A stretch of DNA of 64,000 nucleotides from Geosporobacter ferrireducens (lineage in GTDB: Bacteria; Bacillota; Clostridia; Peptostreptococcales; Thermotaleaceae): NCBI RefSeq assembly GCF_001750685.1, contig NZ_CP017269.1, positions 1,240,001 to 1,304,000 of the forward strand, in the 5' to 3' direction. Made by a program: the position numbers and the translations under genes. Shown piece after piece: positions 33,308 to 42,738 of the stretch. Every line of letters begins with the position of its first letter. Position 1 is the stretch's first letter. The notes beneath the pieces are model-generated. The model was not told where the DNA came from, made no database searches, and saw only the letters and a program-made list of their open reading frames with translations.

Positions 33308-34084
33308 CTACTCATTCCTCAAGGCTTCATAGCCGATTACAGCAGCACCGATTGCTCCATTGAACTGGGACAGTTCGGAAAAAAATATCCCTGTATTCAG
33401 CTTTTGCCCTAATAACTCCACTAATAAGGGGTTTTGAGATACGCCACCTGAAAAGAAAACTTTTCCTTCCACCCCTATCTTACTAGCCAGTGAATAGGTT
33501 TTGTTTACTACAGACTGCAATAACCCTGCTGCAATGCTTTCCTTCGAAGCCCCTTCAGCCATAAGACTGACAACCTCGGACTCTGCAAATACAGTACACA
33601 TACTGTTGATACTGCGCGGTACTGCGCCTCTGCCAAACTGTGAAAGTTCGCTGACATCGATCTCTAATGCGTGAGACATTACTTGCAGAAATCGTCCTGT
33701 CCCCGCCGCACATTTGTCATTCATTAAAAAATCCACCACTGAGCCCTTCTGGTCCAGTTTGATGACCTTGCTGTCCTGTCCGCCAATATCAATCACGGTA
33801 CGAACGCCAGCATTCAGATAATGGGCACCTTTCCCGTGGCAGGTAATTTCTGTAACTTTTTTATCCACAAAGGGGAGAGCAATCCTTCCGTAACCCGTTC
33901 CTACGATCACAGCCTCTTCCCGCTTCCCCATCAGGCCTGATTGTAAAAAATGCTCAAGAATTTTTTGTCCCGTTTCCTTTGGACTCCACCCCGTTGGCAG
34001 AATCACTTTCGAGATGATGTTTTTACCATCATAGGCTATGGCCTTCGCTGCCACAGATCCCATATCGATCCCAATGCTAATCAC
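33308..34084 (-). CDS. ASKHA-family activator of 2-hydroxyacyl-CoA dehydratase / double-cubane protein (YjiL type)
   Basis: This 258-residue BadF/BadG/HgdC-type ATPase couples ATP hydrolysis to low-potential electron transfer. It shows the ASKHA phosphate loop SIGIDMGSVAAKA, the second loop VIDIGGQDSKVI, and Cys125 (NDKCAAGTG) and Cys163 (SMCTVFAES), which would bind one [4Fe-4S] cluster at the dimer interface. GTG 34084 is the preferred start: it gives the family's normal N-terminus and AAGGATGTGAT lies upstream. It is 79 bp downstream of its likely electron acceptor. Confidence 0.9.
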   Translation of the reverse strand: MISIGIDMGSVAAKAIAYDGKNIISKVILPTGWSPKETGQKILEHFLQSGLMGKREEAVIVGTGYGRIALPFVDKKVTEITCHGKGAHYLNAGVRTVIDIGGQDSKVIKLDQKGSVVDFLMNDKCAAGTGRFLQVMSHALEIDVSELSQFGRGAVPRSINSMCTVFAESEVVSLMAEGASKESIAAGLLQSVVNKTYSLASKIGVEGKVFFSGGVSQNPLLVELLGQKLNTGIFFSELSQFNGAIGAAVIGYEALRNE

Positions 34085-34163
34085 CTGATCACATCCTTGT
34101 ATGTATATCCATATTATATGATAATTTATAAAGAGCCCCATACTCCAGGAGCTCTTAGCTTCT

Positions 34164-35309
34164 TTATTTTATTGTTTCCAAGAAGGCTTCCAATCTTACC
34201 TTTAACTGTCCAGCATCGGAATCGGAGTAATCCGTTTCGATTTGAATAAATGGCAAGTTTAGCTTCTCTTTTGCAAACTGACGAACTGTATAAGATTCAA
34301 TATTATAGGTATGACAGGCCTGCCATGTCAAATCCACGATCCCATCTACCTGATATTCCTTCGCCATTCTTTCAATTAAGTCCAAGCGGCCATTATTCGG
34401 CGTCATACAGGAACATGGTGTAGCGAGATATTTTTCAGCCAGTGCTTGAATCGGTTCCTTTTCTTCGTCTACCAGTACATCTAACCCTTTATATCCCGTA
34501 CAGTTTTCTAATGCAACCACACTGGCACCAGCTTCCTCAATGATCTTTAGAACCTTTTCAGAGCCACTGCCGATCGGACATCCTGTTAAAAGAATTCTTG
34601 GCGTATCTGCTGTAAATGGTGAAATGCCTTTTTCAATTTGTTCTTCTACCTGAGCAATTAAACGTTCAATGATCTCTATCCCAGCTTCTTTATCTATATT
34701 GAAGCCTTTTAGCCATTGGGCCAGCATCATATCCATTCCTGTAAGCGGTGCTGGCTTATGGGCATTGAGCTGATGAAGCTTGCGCATAGCTCTGCGTTCC
34801 CGGTTCATCAATTTAACAGCGTCCTTCAACTTCTCCTCTGTAATTTCTACTTGAAACTTCTCTTCTAAGTAGTTTTTGAATTTTACCATTTCATTTTTCC
34901 AAGCTTCTAGTGCATCCTCCCCTTGTGACGTTTGAGGAAGATTCATGATATGCATCGGCTTGATTTTCCCCATCAATTCATACATTTTTTTCTTTCCATC
35001 GCAGGTAGTTTCTGCCAACAATACATCTGAGAAATAAAAATAGGGACATTTATCTGTGATAGCAAATCCATAGCTAGATTTGATTAATGGACAGAGATTT
35101 CTCGGTAAGTGCTTTTCTGCATCCTCAATGGGTTCCTGCTTTGTACCGCACAGGGTTACTGCAATGGCATCTGCTGCTAGTGCAATTTCCTGAGGTGAAA
35201 ATACACAATACATTCCTACAACTTTTTTCCCTGCTTCACTTGCTTCCTTAACCTTGACAGAATTGATTCCCCTTAGGGCTTCTACTTCTTCCATAATTGG
35301 TGGTCTCAT
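34164..35309 (-). CDS. Double-cubane-cluster protein, 2-hydroxyacyl-CoA dehydratase D family (YjiM type)
   Basis: This 381-residue protein of the HgdB/2-hydroxyglutaryl-CoA dehydratase D-component superfamily has conserved cysteines Cys35, Cys54, Cys73, Cys88 and Cys103, plus Cys in SCMTPNNGR and WQACHTYN. The N-terminal MYCVFSPQEIALAADAI and CDGKKKMYELM match the stand-alone family shown in Carboxydothermus to hold an [8Fe-9S] double-cubane cluster reducing small inert substrates. No alpha-subunit or CoA-transferase is nearby, so ordinary hydroxyacyl-CoA dehydration is unlikely. The physiological substrate is unknown. AAGGGGG precedes the ATG. Confidence 0.87.
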   Translation of the reverse strand: MRPPIMEEVEALRGINSVKVKEASEAGKKVVGMYCVFSPQEIALAADAIAVTLCGTKQEPIEDAEKHLPRNLCPLIKSSYGFAITDKCPYFYFSDVLLAETTCDGKKKMYELMGKIKPMHIMNLPQTSQGEDALEAWKNEMVKFKNYLEEKFQVEITEEKLKDAVKLMNRERRAMRKLHQLNAHKPAPLTGMDMMLAQWLKGFNIDKEAGIEIIERLIAQVEEQIEKGISPFTADTPRILLTGCPIGSGSEKVLKIIEEAGASVVALENCTGYKGLDVLVDEEKEPIQALAEKYLATPCSCMTPNNGRLDLIERMAKEYQVDGIVDLTWQACHTYNIESYTVRQFAKEKLNLPFIQIETDYSDSDAGQLKVRLEAFLETIK

Positions 35310-35571
35310 AACTATTTCCCCCTTATTGTTCAGCTTATTTAAAAGCTTATCCAGCTTTCTAAGAGAAGTCTATCACAGGGAGATAAAGGCCTACCAATAG
35401 TAATTCCTTATAATTTATAGGTATATGATAGCTTTTTTCTATAAATATTTCTGGATATATAAAAAACACCTATCTATAGGCTACCCACTTCATTTTCAGG
35501 AGGACACACAGGTCGATCCCTACCAGAATCCAGAAAAAAATAGGGCTTAAATCAACGTTTCAGTTACGGAT

Positions 35572-35711
35572 CTATAGATGTGTGACTGAGAAGTTTAATA
35601 TTCAACGGAACGGTGAAACACCGTTCCCTACGTAAATCTAAAACAGAAATGTAGGGATCGACGTCCTCGTCATTCCGCATATAAACCAGGATTTCAATCA
35701 CACACCTATAG
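35572..35711. mobile_element. 140-bp MITE-like element, family B copy 2
   Basis: The ends CTATAGATGTGTGACTGA and TTCAATCACACACCTATAG form imperfect 18-base terminal inverted repeats. The interior holds two further palindromic blocks (ACGGTGAAACACCGT and a GTAGGGATCGACG block). The ends match those at 15831-16040. It is non-coding, in the gap between the double-cubane and ABC permease genes. Confidence 0.65.
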
Positions 35712-35735
35712 ATCAATATTTGAATAAAGCCATTG

Positions 35736-36524
35736 TTATAATTCTACTTTACGGTCATAAATCGCTGCTGTACCGAAGAAAAGGGCTGCAGAAACTCCGA
35801 TAAGCACTACCGTGAGGGCAATATATATATTGTTTGGAAAAATTGTAACCCATGCCGTACCATTAGAAAAGTTTATTTGACTATTGCCCAAATCTTCTAA
35901 ATGATACCTGGAAACCGCATTTATTATTATGTCCGATACCTTTGAAGTAAGGATACTTCCAGCAATGAAGGTGCCAAAGGTAATTAATCCTGAAAATTTC
36001 TTGAATAATTTTCCGACCACACTGCTAAAGAAAGCTAAGATTAGTGCTTGTGTTGCACCTAGGAAAATTAAAAATCCCAACTTAACTACTTCTATTTTAA
36101 ATTCAAAGGGAATTTCAGCAAGCTTTCCCCAGCTGTCAGGAGTCATCATGCCTCTTAAGAAAAGAAACGCACTCAATCCTAATAGTGCTTCCAGTGCAAT
36201 CCATTGGGTTAGCAGCGAAAGCATCTTTGATAAAAAGATCATTCTGCCTGATACCGGCAGCGACATCATCAAGTAAACCGTATTTTCCTTCCATTCATTT
36301 CGAACTGTAATAAAAGCCTTTATGAATATAGCAATAAAGATTGTAATTGTCCCGCCAACATTCATCACAAAGCCTGCTTGCAGCGGCCATCCAGTTGTGG
36401 TTTTGTAGAAAATATATAGATTTACTGCGAGAATAATTCCTACAATAAGCAGCAGTTCAAATCTGGAAGCCTTTAAATCCTTTTTATATAAGGTATAGAG
36501 CATATTTCCCCTAGAAATTCCCAT
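35736..36524 (-). CDS. ABC-2 type permease
   Basis: This 262-residue membrane protein has about six hydrophobic segments in ABC-2 order: a Lys-rich N-terminus, LLLIVGIILAVNLYIFY, MNVGGTITIFIAIFIKAFI, the conserved cytoplasmic TVRNEWKENTVYLMMSLPVSG loop, then four more. It is the membrane partner of the ATPase gene that it overlaps by 14 bp. Two starts are possible: 36524 with AGGAGG nine bases upstream, and 36503 with AGGGG. The exported substrate is unknown. Confidence 0.88.
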   Translation of the reverse strand: MGISRGNMLYTLYKKDLKASRFELLLIVGIILAVNLYIFYKTTTGWPLQAGFVMNVGGTITIFIAIFIKAFITVRNEWKENTVYLMMSLPVSGRMIFLSKMLSLLTQWIALEALLGLSAFLFLRGMMTPDSWGKLAEIPFEFKIEVVKLGFLIFLGATQALILAFFSSVVGKLFKKFSGLITFGTFIAGSILTSKVSDIIINAVSRYHLEDLGNSQINFSNGTAWVTIFPNNIYIALTVVLIGVSAALFFGTAAIYDRKVEL

Positions 36525-37212
36525 GGCGGTATACCTCCTTCATCAATTCTACTAAAGACATATTTCGTTCACTGCGCAGGTCTTCTGCGTCTCCTTGTAG
36601 CACAGCCTTACCCCGGTCCATAAAAATCACTTCATCAATCAATCCTTCGATCTCCTGAATCTCGTGGGTTGATATAATAATACTTTGCTCTCCTGCTCGA
36701 TAGTCACGGATGATGGTCTGTATAATTTGATCCCTCGTTAAGATATCAATACCGGAAAGCGGTTCATCCAGCAGAACGATCTTTGCATTCCTTGAAAAAG
36801 TCAGAAGCAGCTTTGCTTTTGCACGCATTCCCTTAGAAATCTTTCTTATGCTCATAGATGGTTCTAATTGTAAAAAGCTTACTAACTCTTCATATTTACT
36901 ATGGTCCCAATCTCCATAAAAACTTCTCATAAAATCTGCAGCCTCTCCTATGGTCATCCAGGGATACAGATGATCAATTTCAGGTAAATAGGCAACATTC
37001 TTTTTTGTCTCAACGGAAGGGTGCTTTCCATCGATTCGAACTGTTCCCGTATCCGGTCTGTTGAGTCCGGCAATCATTTTAAGGCTGGTTGATTTACCAG
37101 CACCGTTTGGACCTAGAAATCCGGTGATTTTCCCCAGTGGAAATACCATAGTCGCCTGATCTAATGCCTTCGTATTTCCAAATTGCTTCGTAACCTCTTG
37201 AAATGTTATCAT
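36511..37212 (-). CDS. ABC transporter ATP-binding protein (YtrB-like)
   Basis: This 233-residue ATPase has Walker A GPNGAGKST near 37-45, a weakened signature region ISKGMRAKAKLLLTFS, Walker B IVLLDEPLSGID and the H-loop STHEIQEIE. The signature lacks the classical LSGGQ, common in this ABC-2 subgroup. The ATG at 37212 overlaps the stop of the gntR gene as ATGA and has GGAGGAGG upstream, so translation is coupled. Gene order gntR-ATPase-permease resembles the cell-wall-stress ytr operons. Confidence 0.9.
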   Translation of the reverse strand: MITFQEVTKQFGNTKALDQATMVFPLGKITGFLGPNGAGKSTSLKMIAGLNRPDTGTVRIDGKHPSVETKKNVAYLPEIDHLYPWMTIGEAADFMRSFYGDWDHSKYEELVSFLQLEPSMSIRKISKGMRAKAKLLLTFSRNAKIVLLDEPLSGIDILTRDQIIQTIIRDYRAGEQSIIISTHEIQEIEGLIDEVIFMDRGKAVLQGDAEDLRSERNMSLVELMKEVYRHGNF

Positions 37213-37583
37213 AATCGATCCTCCTCCAATCGTTGCTGACACTTTTCTACCAGTTCTATAATCTTTTCATTATCAAAACCCAATGAATACATTTCATCCA
37301 GAAAGTTCTTTAGGACACGACTGGCCATTTCTTCCTTGATTTCATCCAGCATGCCTTCACGGCTATAAATGAAAGTTCCCTGTCCCCGTATGGTTTCTAC
37401 TAAATTCATATTTTCCATCTCCCTATATGCCCTTTGAACAGTGTTGGGGTTAACCTTTATTTTTTGAGCAAAATCCCGTTGGGATAATATTTTATCTCCA
37501 GGCTTTAATTCCCCTCGAATTAACTGTTTTTTGATATCGTCTATAATTTGCAGATAAATAGGCTTTGAATTATCAAACTCCAT
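37209..37583 (-). CDS. GntR-family regulator, YtrA subfamily
   Basis: This short 124-residue GntR protein has an N-terminal winged helix (PIYLQIIDDIKKQLIRGELK, SQRDFAQKIKVNPNTVQRAY, GTFIYSR) and only a brief helical tail. That is diagnostic of the YtrA group, which controls ABC-2 transporters. ATG 37583 has GGGAGGT eight bases upstream. The operator at 37599-37642 lies directly in front, so autorepression with the transporter genes is expected. Confidence 0.92.
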   Translation of the reverse strand: MEFDNSKPIYLQIIDDIKKQLIRGELKPGDKILSQRDFAQKIKVNPNTVQRAYREMENMNLVETIRGQGTFIYSREGMLDEIKEEMASRVLKNFLDEMYSLGFDNEKIIELVEKCQQRLEEDRL

Positions 37584-37598
37584 TTGAGACCACCTCCC

Positions 37599-37642
37599 AT
37601 ACACTAATAGTGCACTAGTTAACTATTACACTATTAGTGTAT
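37599..37642. promoter_or_regulatory. YtrA-type operator
   Basis: Perfect 14-base arms ATACACTAATAGTG and CACTATTAGTGTAT are 16 bases apart and flank a CACTAGTTAAC core. AGTGTA/TACACT half-sites are the known style of YtrA-subfamily operators. It sits just upstream of the gntR gene. Confidence 0.75.
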
Positions 37643-37787
37643 GATGTTTTTTCATATTTGTCAATCCTTTTATAAAATTCTTTTTGAATGTTTATCCTAT
37701 TTATATCATAAATTGATAACTAACGATGAAAGATGAAAAATCCTTTAGGAAGAGTCAGAATAGTCTTTATTATTGTCCACAATACGT

Positions 37788-37793
37788 TATAAT
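37788..37793 (+). promoter_or_regulatory. Possible -10 element for the 1635-residue fusion gene
   Basis: TATAAT occurs 36 bases upstream of the chosen ATG, with no strong -35 at 17 bases. No sigma54 motif is visible before this gene. The assignment is weak. Confidence 0.3.
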
Positions 37794-37829
37794 GTTAATA
37801 ACTATATTTCCATGACGAGGGGGAGACTT

Positions 37830-40800
37830 ATGACTACTGCTGTAACAAAAGAACTTTACCACCAACTGCGTACCGCCCTTTTCAATCAAGGTTTTCTTGA
37901 AATCTATCATCTAGAAAAAGAGTTTATTAAAAAGCACACTGAAAACTTAGCCTTCATCAATGAAATACACCGGATCACAGAGAGTAAAGATTACAGCTGT
38001 AATGCAGTTTATTTGTTATGCCAGGACATGTTGAAGGAACTGTGGGGGGATCATAAACCCATCAATCCTTTGGAATACATCTTTCAATTTGCTTTGAGCA
38101 AATCTTTTCCACACTCAATAGAAGTCACACTTGATTCCCATCTGGCGTCGGGCTGCCAGTTATATCTTACTGCCCTTCGAATCGTATCCGAATTTCAAAA
38201 AGAAGGACGCGATCTTACATGGCAGAGCCGATATCCTCTAGTTTTTCTTACGGATGATGAGAGAAGCCAACTGCCAAATCCACGGGAATATACTTCCTTT
38301 GTTAAGGCTTTTCAAGAGGAATATATTTACGAAATGATGAAGCTGAATTATGAGGTTATAGGCCATAACACCCTAGATCATATCTGCGGTGTTCATTATC
38401 TCGCTCTCTTTATTGCGCGGCAGCTGCAAGAAAAAGGGATTCCCTTAGACCTTGGCAGGGTTTCTGGCGCGGCAGCCGGTCATGATATCGGGAAATATGG
38501 CTGTCGAAGCTTTGAATCCAATCGTGTTCCTTATCTCCATTACTACTATACAGATCAATGGTTCAAAAAACATAATCTCCCTTATATTGGACATATTGCC
38601 TTAAATCATTCAGTATGGGATCTGGAACTGGAAAATCTATCTTTGGAATCTCTTATTTTGATTTACTGTGATTTTCGTGTAAAAAATGCCTCCGCTCAGA
38701 AAAATCAGGCAGAAATGAAAATTTATAATCTGCAAGAATCTTTTGAAGTCATTTTAAGCAAGCTGGATAATGTAGATACACTGAAGGAAAGACGCTATAC
38801 AAGGGTCTATGGAAAGCTAAAAGACTTTGAAGACTATATGCGCGACATAGGTATAGTCACAGAACTAACCGTTGTTTCAGCCACACATGAGGGAAATTTC
38901 AAAAAATATTATTCCCTCATGTCCGGCAGTGAAGTTACTCAAAACATAAAGTATATTGCCATTCATCACAATATTCACCTGATGCATCGATTAAGAGATG
39001 AAGCATCTTTAAATGAAATCATCGAAATTGCAAGAAGCGAAACAGATGCAAATGTACTGCGGGAGTATCTGGATATTTTTGAAGAATATTCTACCTATCT
39101 CACGCAAAAGCAAAAGTTGATTATGATGAAATTTCTTTATGAACAACTCATTCATGCCGAGCAGGATATCCGCAGACAGTGTGCCGAACTCATTGGCCGG
39201 CTGATCGCCAGCTTTGATGAAGATTATAAAAAGGAAATCCCTGAAGGTGAAAGAATCCTTACACCGGCAGTAACAGGACTTGATTTGCTCCATCAATATC
39301 TCCAGCTCTGTATGTTTCCTGATCATAAGATCATCGCTGTACACCGCCGGTGGATTCGATATAGCATCAGTGCACTGGTTGCGTCTTTCTTTGCCCACTG
39401 TTCCCATGAGCAGATTCATGTATTTAGACAGGCACTGCTGAATTATTACAATTTGGATCAATATCATGAAGAAGATATTCAGATTGATCTTCTGGAAACA
39501 TTAAAGTATATCCCGTTATGTACAGATGATACTTGTCTCTCAGTCATTTTTCAGTACGTACTGCTCCAACTGGATAGTGCTAACAGTGAGATTCGGATTT
39601 CTGCATTAGAAGTCGTATACTTCTTCATCAGACATTTATCAGAAGAAACAAAGGTCATACAACAGATTCGCGTACTTTTCTCCAATGGACCAAAGCATTC
39701 TGAGCTTCCGGCTGAAAATTTTCTATTGGGAAAAATCTATGACAATCTATTTCCAAATAGTATAAATGAAAAGGAAGAAAAAAGTCCCTATGAGCTGCTT
39801 CAGGAGGGCATATCCGATGTATTTCTTAGCAATATGAAAACTGCTACCAACTGGGTTTCTAAAAAAGTCCATGTAGAACTGCTTTTAGACTATACCCTTT
39901 GCAGTTCCGACATCAACAAACTCTATACAGCGATGCACTTCTGTAACCTTCTGAAAGTCAGTGCCATGGATCATGTACGAAGCAGGGCCGGTGAAGCACT
40001 GGTTCGACTTTTTCCCAATCTGCCCTTAGAACAGCGTAACGATGTAGCTATAGAGCTCATTCGTTCCTTAGAAATTGAAGGTATTCAATTCGCAAAATAT
40101 ATACCTAATTATCTCGGCAGGGTCATTCTTTATCTAAAACCCGTAGAGTTAGATGAAATCATTGCAGATTTGATTGAGAAAATCAAACAATCTAATGCTC
40201 AAATCAGCACCTTGCTGTTAAAAACCATTGGTATCTTCATCTCCCATTATCCAAAGTATCGTGAATTGTTTCCAGAAGAGGAAGAACGCTATAACCGCCG
40301 CTTGGAAAATCTTTTGGGTATTCTGCTCAATGGCCTTGTTCATGATCATCCACAGATTAAGCAGATGTCTTTTAGTGTCATTGGAAAAGATGTGTTTGGA
40401 TCAAAACTTTTAACTTTAGAGGCAAAACACCGCTTCTTTAAACTTATGGCAAAGAAAATACTATCTCTGCTGCCGGGTATAGAGGACAATGAACTGCTCA
40501 TTTTGACGAACTCAGCAGGTCTGAACCATATCTATCGTTTCATATCGGACTATACTTTTTTTCAAAATGCGATCCAACTGGATTCTCCGGAAAAAATTGC
40601 ATTCTTCCCAGGTTCCTTTGACCCTTTTACTCTTGGTCATAAGGAAATTACCCGGGAAATACGGGATATGGGTTTTGAGGTGTATCTGGCTGTAGATGAA
40701 TTCTCTTGGTCCAAACGTACACAGCCAAATCTCATCCGTCAAAATATCATTCATATGTCTGTAGCAGATGAAATGAACATCTATCTCTATCCTGATGATT

Positions 40801-42737
40801 TTCCCATTAACATTGCCAATCCTGAGGATCTAAACACACTGCAAAACAGTTTTCCTCACGCTCAGGTTTATATGGTAGTAGGCAGTGATGTCATCCTCAA
40901 TGCATCAGCCTATCGCGATGAAAGCAATCAACATGAGCTGCTTCAATTTCCACATATTGTGTTTGAGCGACGAGATAATGATTTTTCTCCTGAAGAGAAT
41001 ATTCGTCTGCAGCATGCCATGGCAAAAATTGTTCAGCCAGTCATAAAACTGAATCTACCACCCCAATACGAAGATATCAGTTCTAGTCAAATTAGGGGTT
41101 ATATTGATGAGAATAGAGAGATTTCAAAATTGATTGATCCATTGGCACAAAAATATGTTTATGATAACAATCTATATCGAAGAGAACCTCAGTATAAATC
41201 TTTTGTTCAGACTATTTCCATCGATGTTGAGCTTCGAGACCACCTTGAAGATTCACTCGCCCATGAGATTTCCAGTTTATTTCATGGACATTCCGACGCA
41301 TTTATTAACATCAAGAAGGTTTTTCAAAAGCCTGGCAGCAAAATGATTCTGATCCGTGATGCAAAAGAAAAAGGCAAAATGCTGGCATATTCAGTATTTC
41401 ACCGGATTCCAGCCGAAGCAATCTTTCAGGAGTTTCGAGATACTCACATTTCTCAATGCATCCGTGAGAACTATACGGGAAGAATCGTCCTGATTGATGG
41501 CATTTTTATCTTAGAAAACACGAGTTTTAATAATTTGCATCAGATCATATTGACTGAAACCTTAGCCCATTGTTTAAAAAATGATTATGGCTATGGAATT
41601 TACTACAATCGAATTTCATCAGACACCCCATCAGACTTGATCGAAATACTGCAAAATCATGGGTTTCAAGACCTTCCCTGCAGCAAAGAAGGCAGCCCTG
41701 TGATGGCAGTCAATATGGTTCATCCCTGTACCATCAGCTTAGATGTAGAAAACTTTATCAAGGAGCCCTTCCGCGAGAGCCGTCGTGTACAAAAAGTTAT
41801 TTTGGAATGTAGAAAGCGCCTACAAAATGCTTTGACAAAACTTTATCCTGGACAACTGGTGCTTTCTTTTGACAGCAATATGATTAATGAAACCCTTGTA
41901 AAGAAAATATGCTTTGAAAACGAGGTGCCTTCTGTACCTCTAACACCGCGAAAACTTGGTCAGGCCATGTGTGTCCCATTTGGCAATGTACTCAATCGCG
42001 CCATTGTCCCCAATACGGTGACCAAATCCCTTCATACGGAGAAAATGTTTTATCCTGATATGAAGAGTTTTACGATTGGTGCTTTTCCTTATTATTTAAA
42101 TCTGGAAAATCAGATTAAAATGATTCGTTCCTTTAACCGTCCGGTGATCTTAGTAGATGATTTATTAAACAAGGGTTATCGTCTAAAGGTAGTCGATCCG
42201 CTCATTCAAAAAGAAAAAATTCAAGTACGCAAAATCATCGTAGGTCTTCTCTCCGGGAGAGGAAAAGAACTGCTTGAAGTTCAAGATCGGGAGGTAGATT
42301 GTGCCTACTTTATTCCTAAGCTCCGTCATTGGTTTAATGAATCTTGGCTCTATCCCTTTATGGGTGGAGATACCTTATGGCGCGGCATATATCCTCAGAA
42401 AAACCTCATACCCTCTATTAATCTGATTTTGCCCTATACCTCTCCCCATTTTATCAAGGGAGTCAGCAATGAATCTATTTACTCGCTTTCACAGGTCTCC
42501 ATTGAAAACGCAATTCAGATTCTAAAGGCATTGGAGGTAGAGTATCAGCATCTTAACGAGCGGAGTCTCACCTTGTCTCATTTAAGTGAGGTTTTTATTT
42601 ATCCCAGATATCCGGATCACGGAAAGAGCATGATTTATGATCTCAATGTGAATCCTTCCAGTCACTTGGAAAACGATCTAGAGCTTCTTCATCGCCTTGA
42701 ATTTACAGCAGTACAATCTCATAGGGGAGGTAAATAA
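37830..42737 (+). CDS. Giant HD / helical-repeat / NMNAT-like nucleotidyltransferase / PRTase-like fusion protein
   Basis: This 1635-residue protein has, in order: an N-terminal helical region; an HD domain (HNTLDHICGVHY near 178 and GHDIGKYG with His218-Asp219); a long HEAT-like helical region (about 400-900); and a nucleotidyltransferase domain. The last has PGSFDPFTLGH at 927-937 and ISSSQIR at 1083-1089, both canonical NMNAT motifs. A possible acetyltransferase-like region (about 1170-1310) and a phosphoribosyltransferase-like region with VILVDDLLNKGYR near 1440-1452 follow. ATG 37830 follows GGGGGAG. It leads a plus-strand operon with a dehydrogenase and a flavoprotein. NAD-related or nucleotide-based metabolism is inferred. 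No whole-length family is recognised. Confidence 0.85.
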   Translation: MTTAVTKELYHQLRTALFNQGFLEIYHLEKEFIKKHTENLAFINEIHRITESKDYSCNAVYLLCQDMLKELWGDHKPINPLEYIFQFALSKSFPHSIEVTLDSHLASGCQLYLTALRIVSEFQKEGRDLTWQSRYPLVFLTDDERSQLPNPREYTSFVKAFQEEYIYEMMKLNYEVIGHNTLDHICGVHYLALFIARQLQEKGIPLDLGRVSGAAAGHDIGKYGCRSFESNRVPYLHYYYTDQWFKKHNLPYIGHIALNHSVWDLELENLSLESLILIYCDFRVKNASAQKNQAEMKIYNLQESFEVILSKLDNVDTLKERRYTRVYGKLKDFEDYMRDIGIVTELTVVSATHEGNFKKYYSLMSGSEVTQNIKYIAIHHNIHLMHRLRDEASLNEIIEIARSETDANVLREYLDIFEEYSTYLTQKQKLIMMKFLYEQLIHAEQDIRRQCAELIGRLIASFDEDYKKEIPEGERILTPAVTGLDLLHQYLQLCMFPDHKIIAVHRRWIRYSISALVASFFAHCSHEQIHVFRQALLNYYNLDQYHEEDIQIDLLETLKYIPLCTDDTCLSVIFQYVLLQLDSANSEIRISALEVVYFFIRHLSEETKVIQQIRVLFSNGPKHSELPAENFLLGKIYDNLFPNSINEKEEKSPYELLQEGISDVFLSNMKTATNWVSKKVHVELLLDYTLCSSDINKLYTAMHFCNLLKVSAMDHVRSRAGEALVRLFPNLPLEQRNDVAIELIRSLEIEGIQFAKYIPNYLGRVILYLKPVELDEIIADLIEKIKQSNAQISTLLLKTIGIFISHYPKYRELFPEEEERYNRRLENLLGILLNGLVHDHPQIKQMSFSVIGKDVFGSKLLTLEAKHRFFKLMAKKILSLLPGIEDNELLILTNSAGLNHIYRFISDYTFFQNAIQLDSPEKIAFFPGSFDPFTLGHKEITREIRDMGFEVYLAVDEFSWSKRTQPNLIRQNIIHMSVADEMNIYLYPDDFPINIANPEDLNTLQNSFPHAQVYMVVGSDVILNASAYRDESNQHELLQFPHIVFERRDNDFSPEENIRLQHAMAKIVQPVIKLNLPPQYEDISSSQIRGYIDENREISKLIDPLAQKYVYDNNLYRREPQYKSFVQTISIDVELRDHLEDSLAHEISSLFHGHSDAFINIKKVFQKPGSKMILIRDAKEKGKMLAYSVFHRIPAEAIFQEFRDTHISQCIRENYTGRIVLIDGIFILENTSFNNLHQIILTETLAHCLKNDYGYGIYYNRISSDTPSDLIEILQNHGFQDLPCSKEGSPVMAVNMVHPCTISLDVENFIKEPFRESRRVQKVILECRKRLQNALTKLYPGQLVLSFDSNMINETLVKKICFENEVPSVPLTPRKLGQAMCVPFGNVLNRAIVPNTVTKSLHTEKMFYPDMKSFTIGAFPYYLNLENQIKMIRSFNRPVILVDDLLNKGYRLKVVDPLIQKEKIQVRKIIVGLLSGRGKELLEVQDREVDCAYFIPKLRHWFNESWLYPFMGGDTLWRGIYPQKNLIPSINLILPYTSPHFIKGVSNESIYSLSQVSIENAIQILKALEVEYQHLNERSLTLSHLSEVFIYPRYPDHGKSMIYDLNVNPSSHLENDLELLHRLEFTAVQSHRGGK

Positions 42738-42738
42738 G

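Noticed and set aside
37830..42737. Calling the fusion protein NadD or a nicotinate phosphoribosyltransferase
   Set aside because: Motifs support the folds, but substrate residues cannot be judged, so only domain-level names are given.
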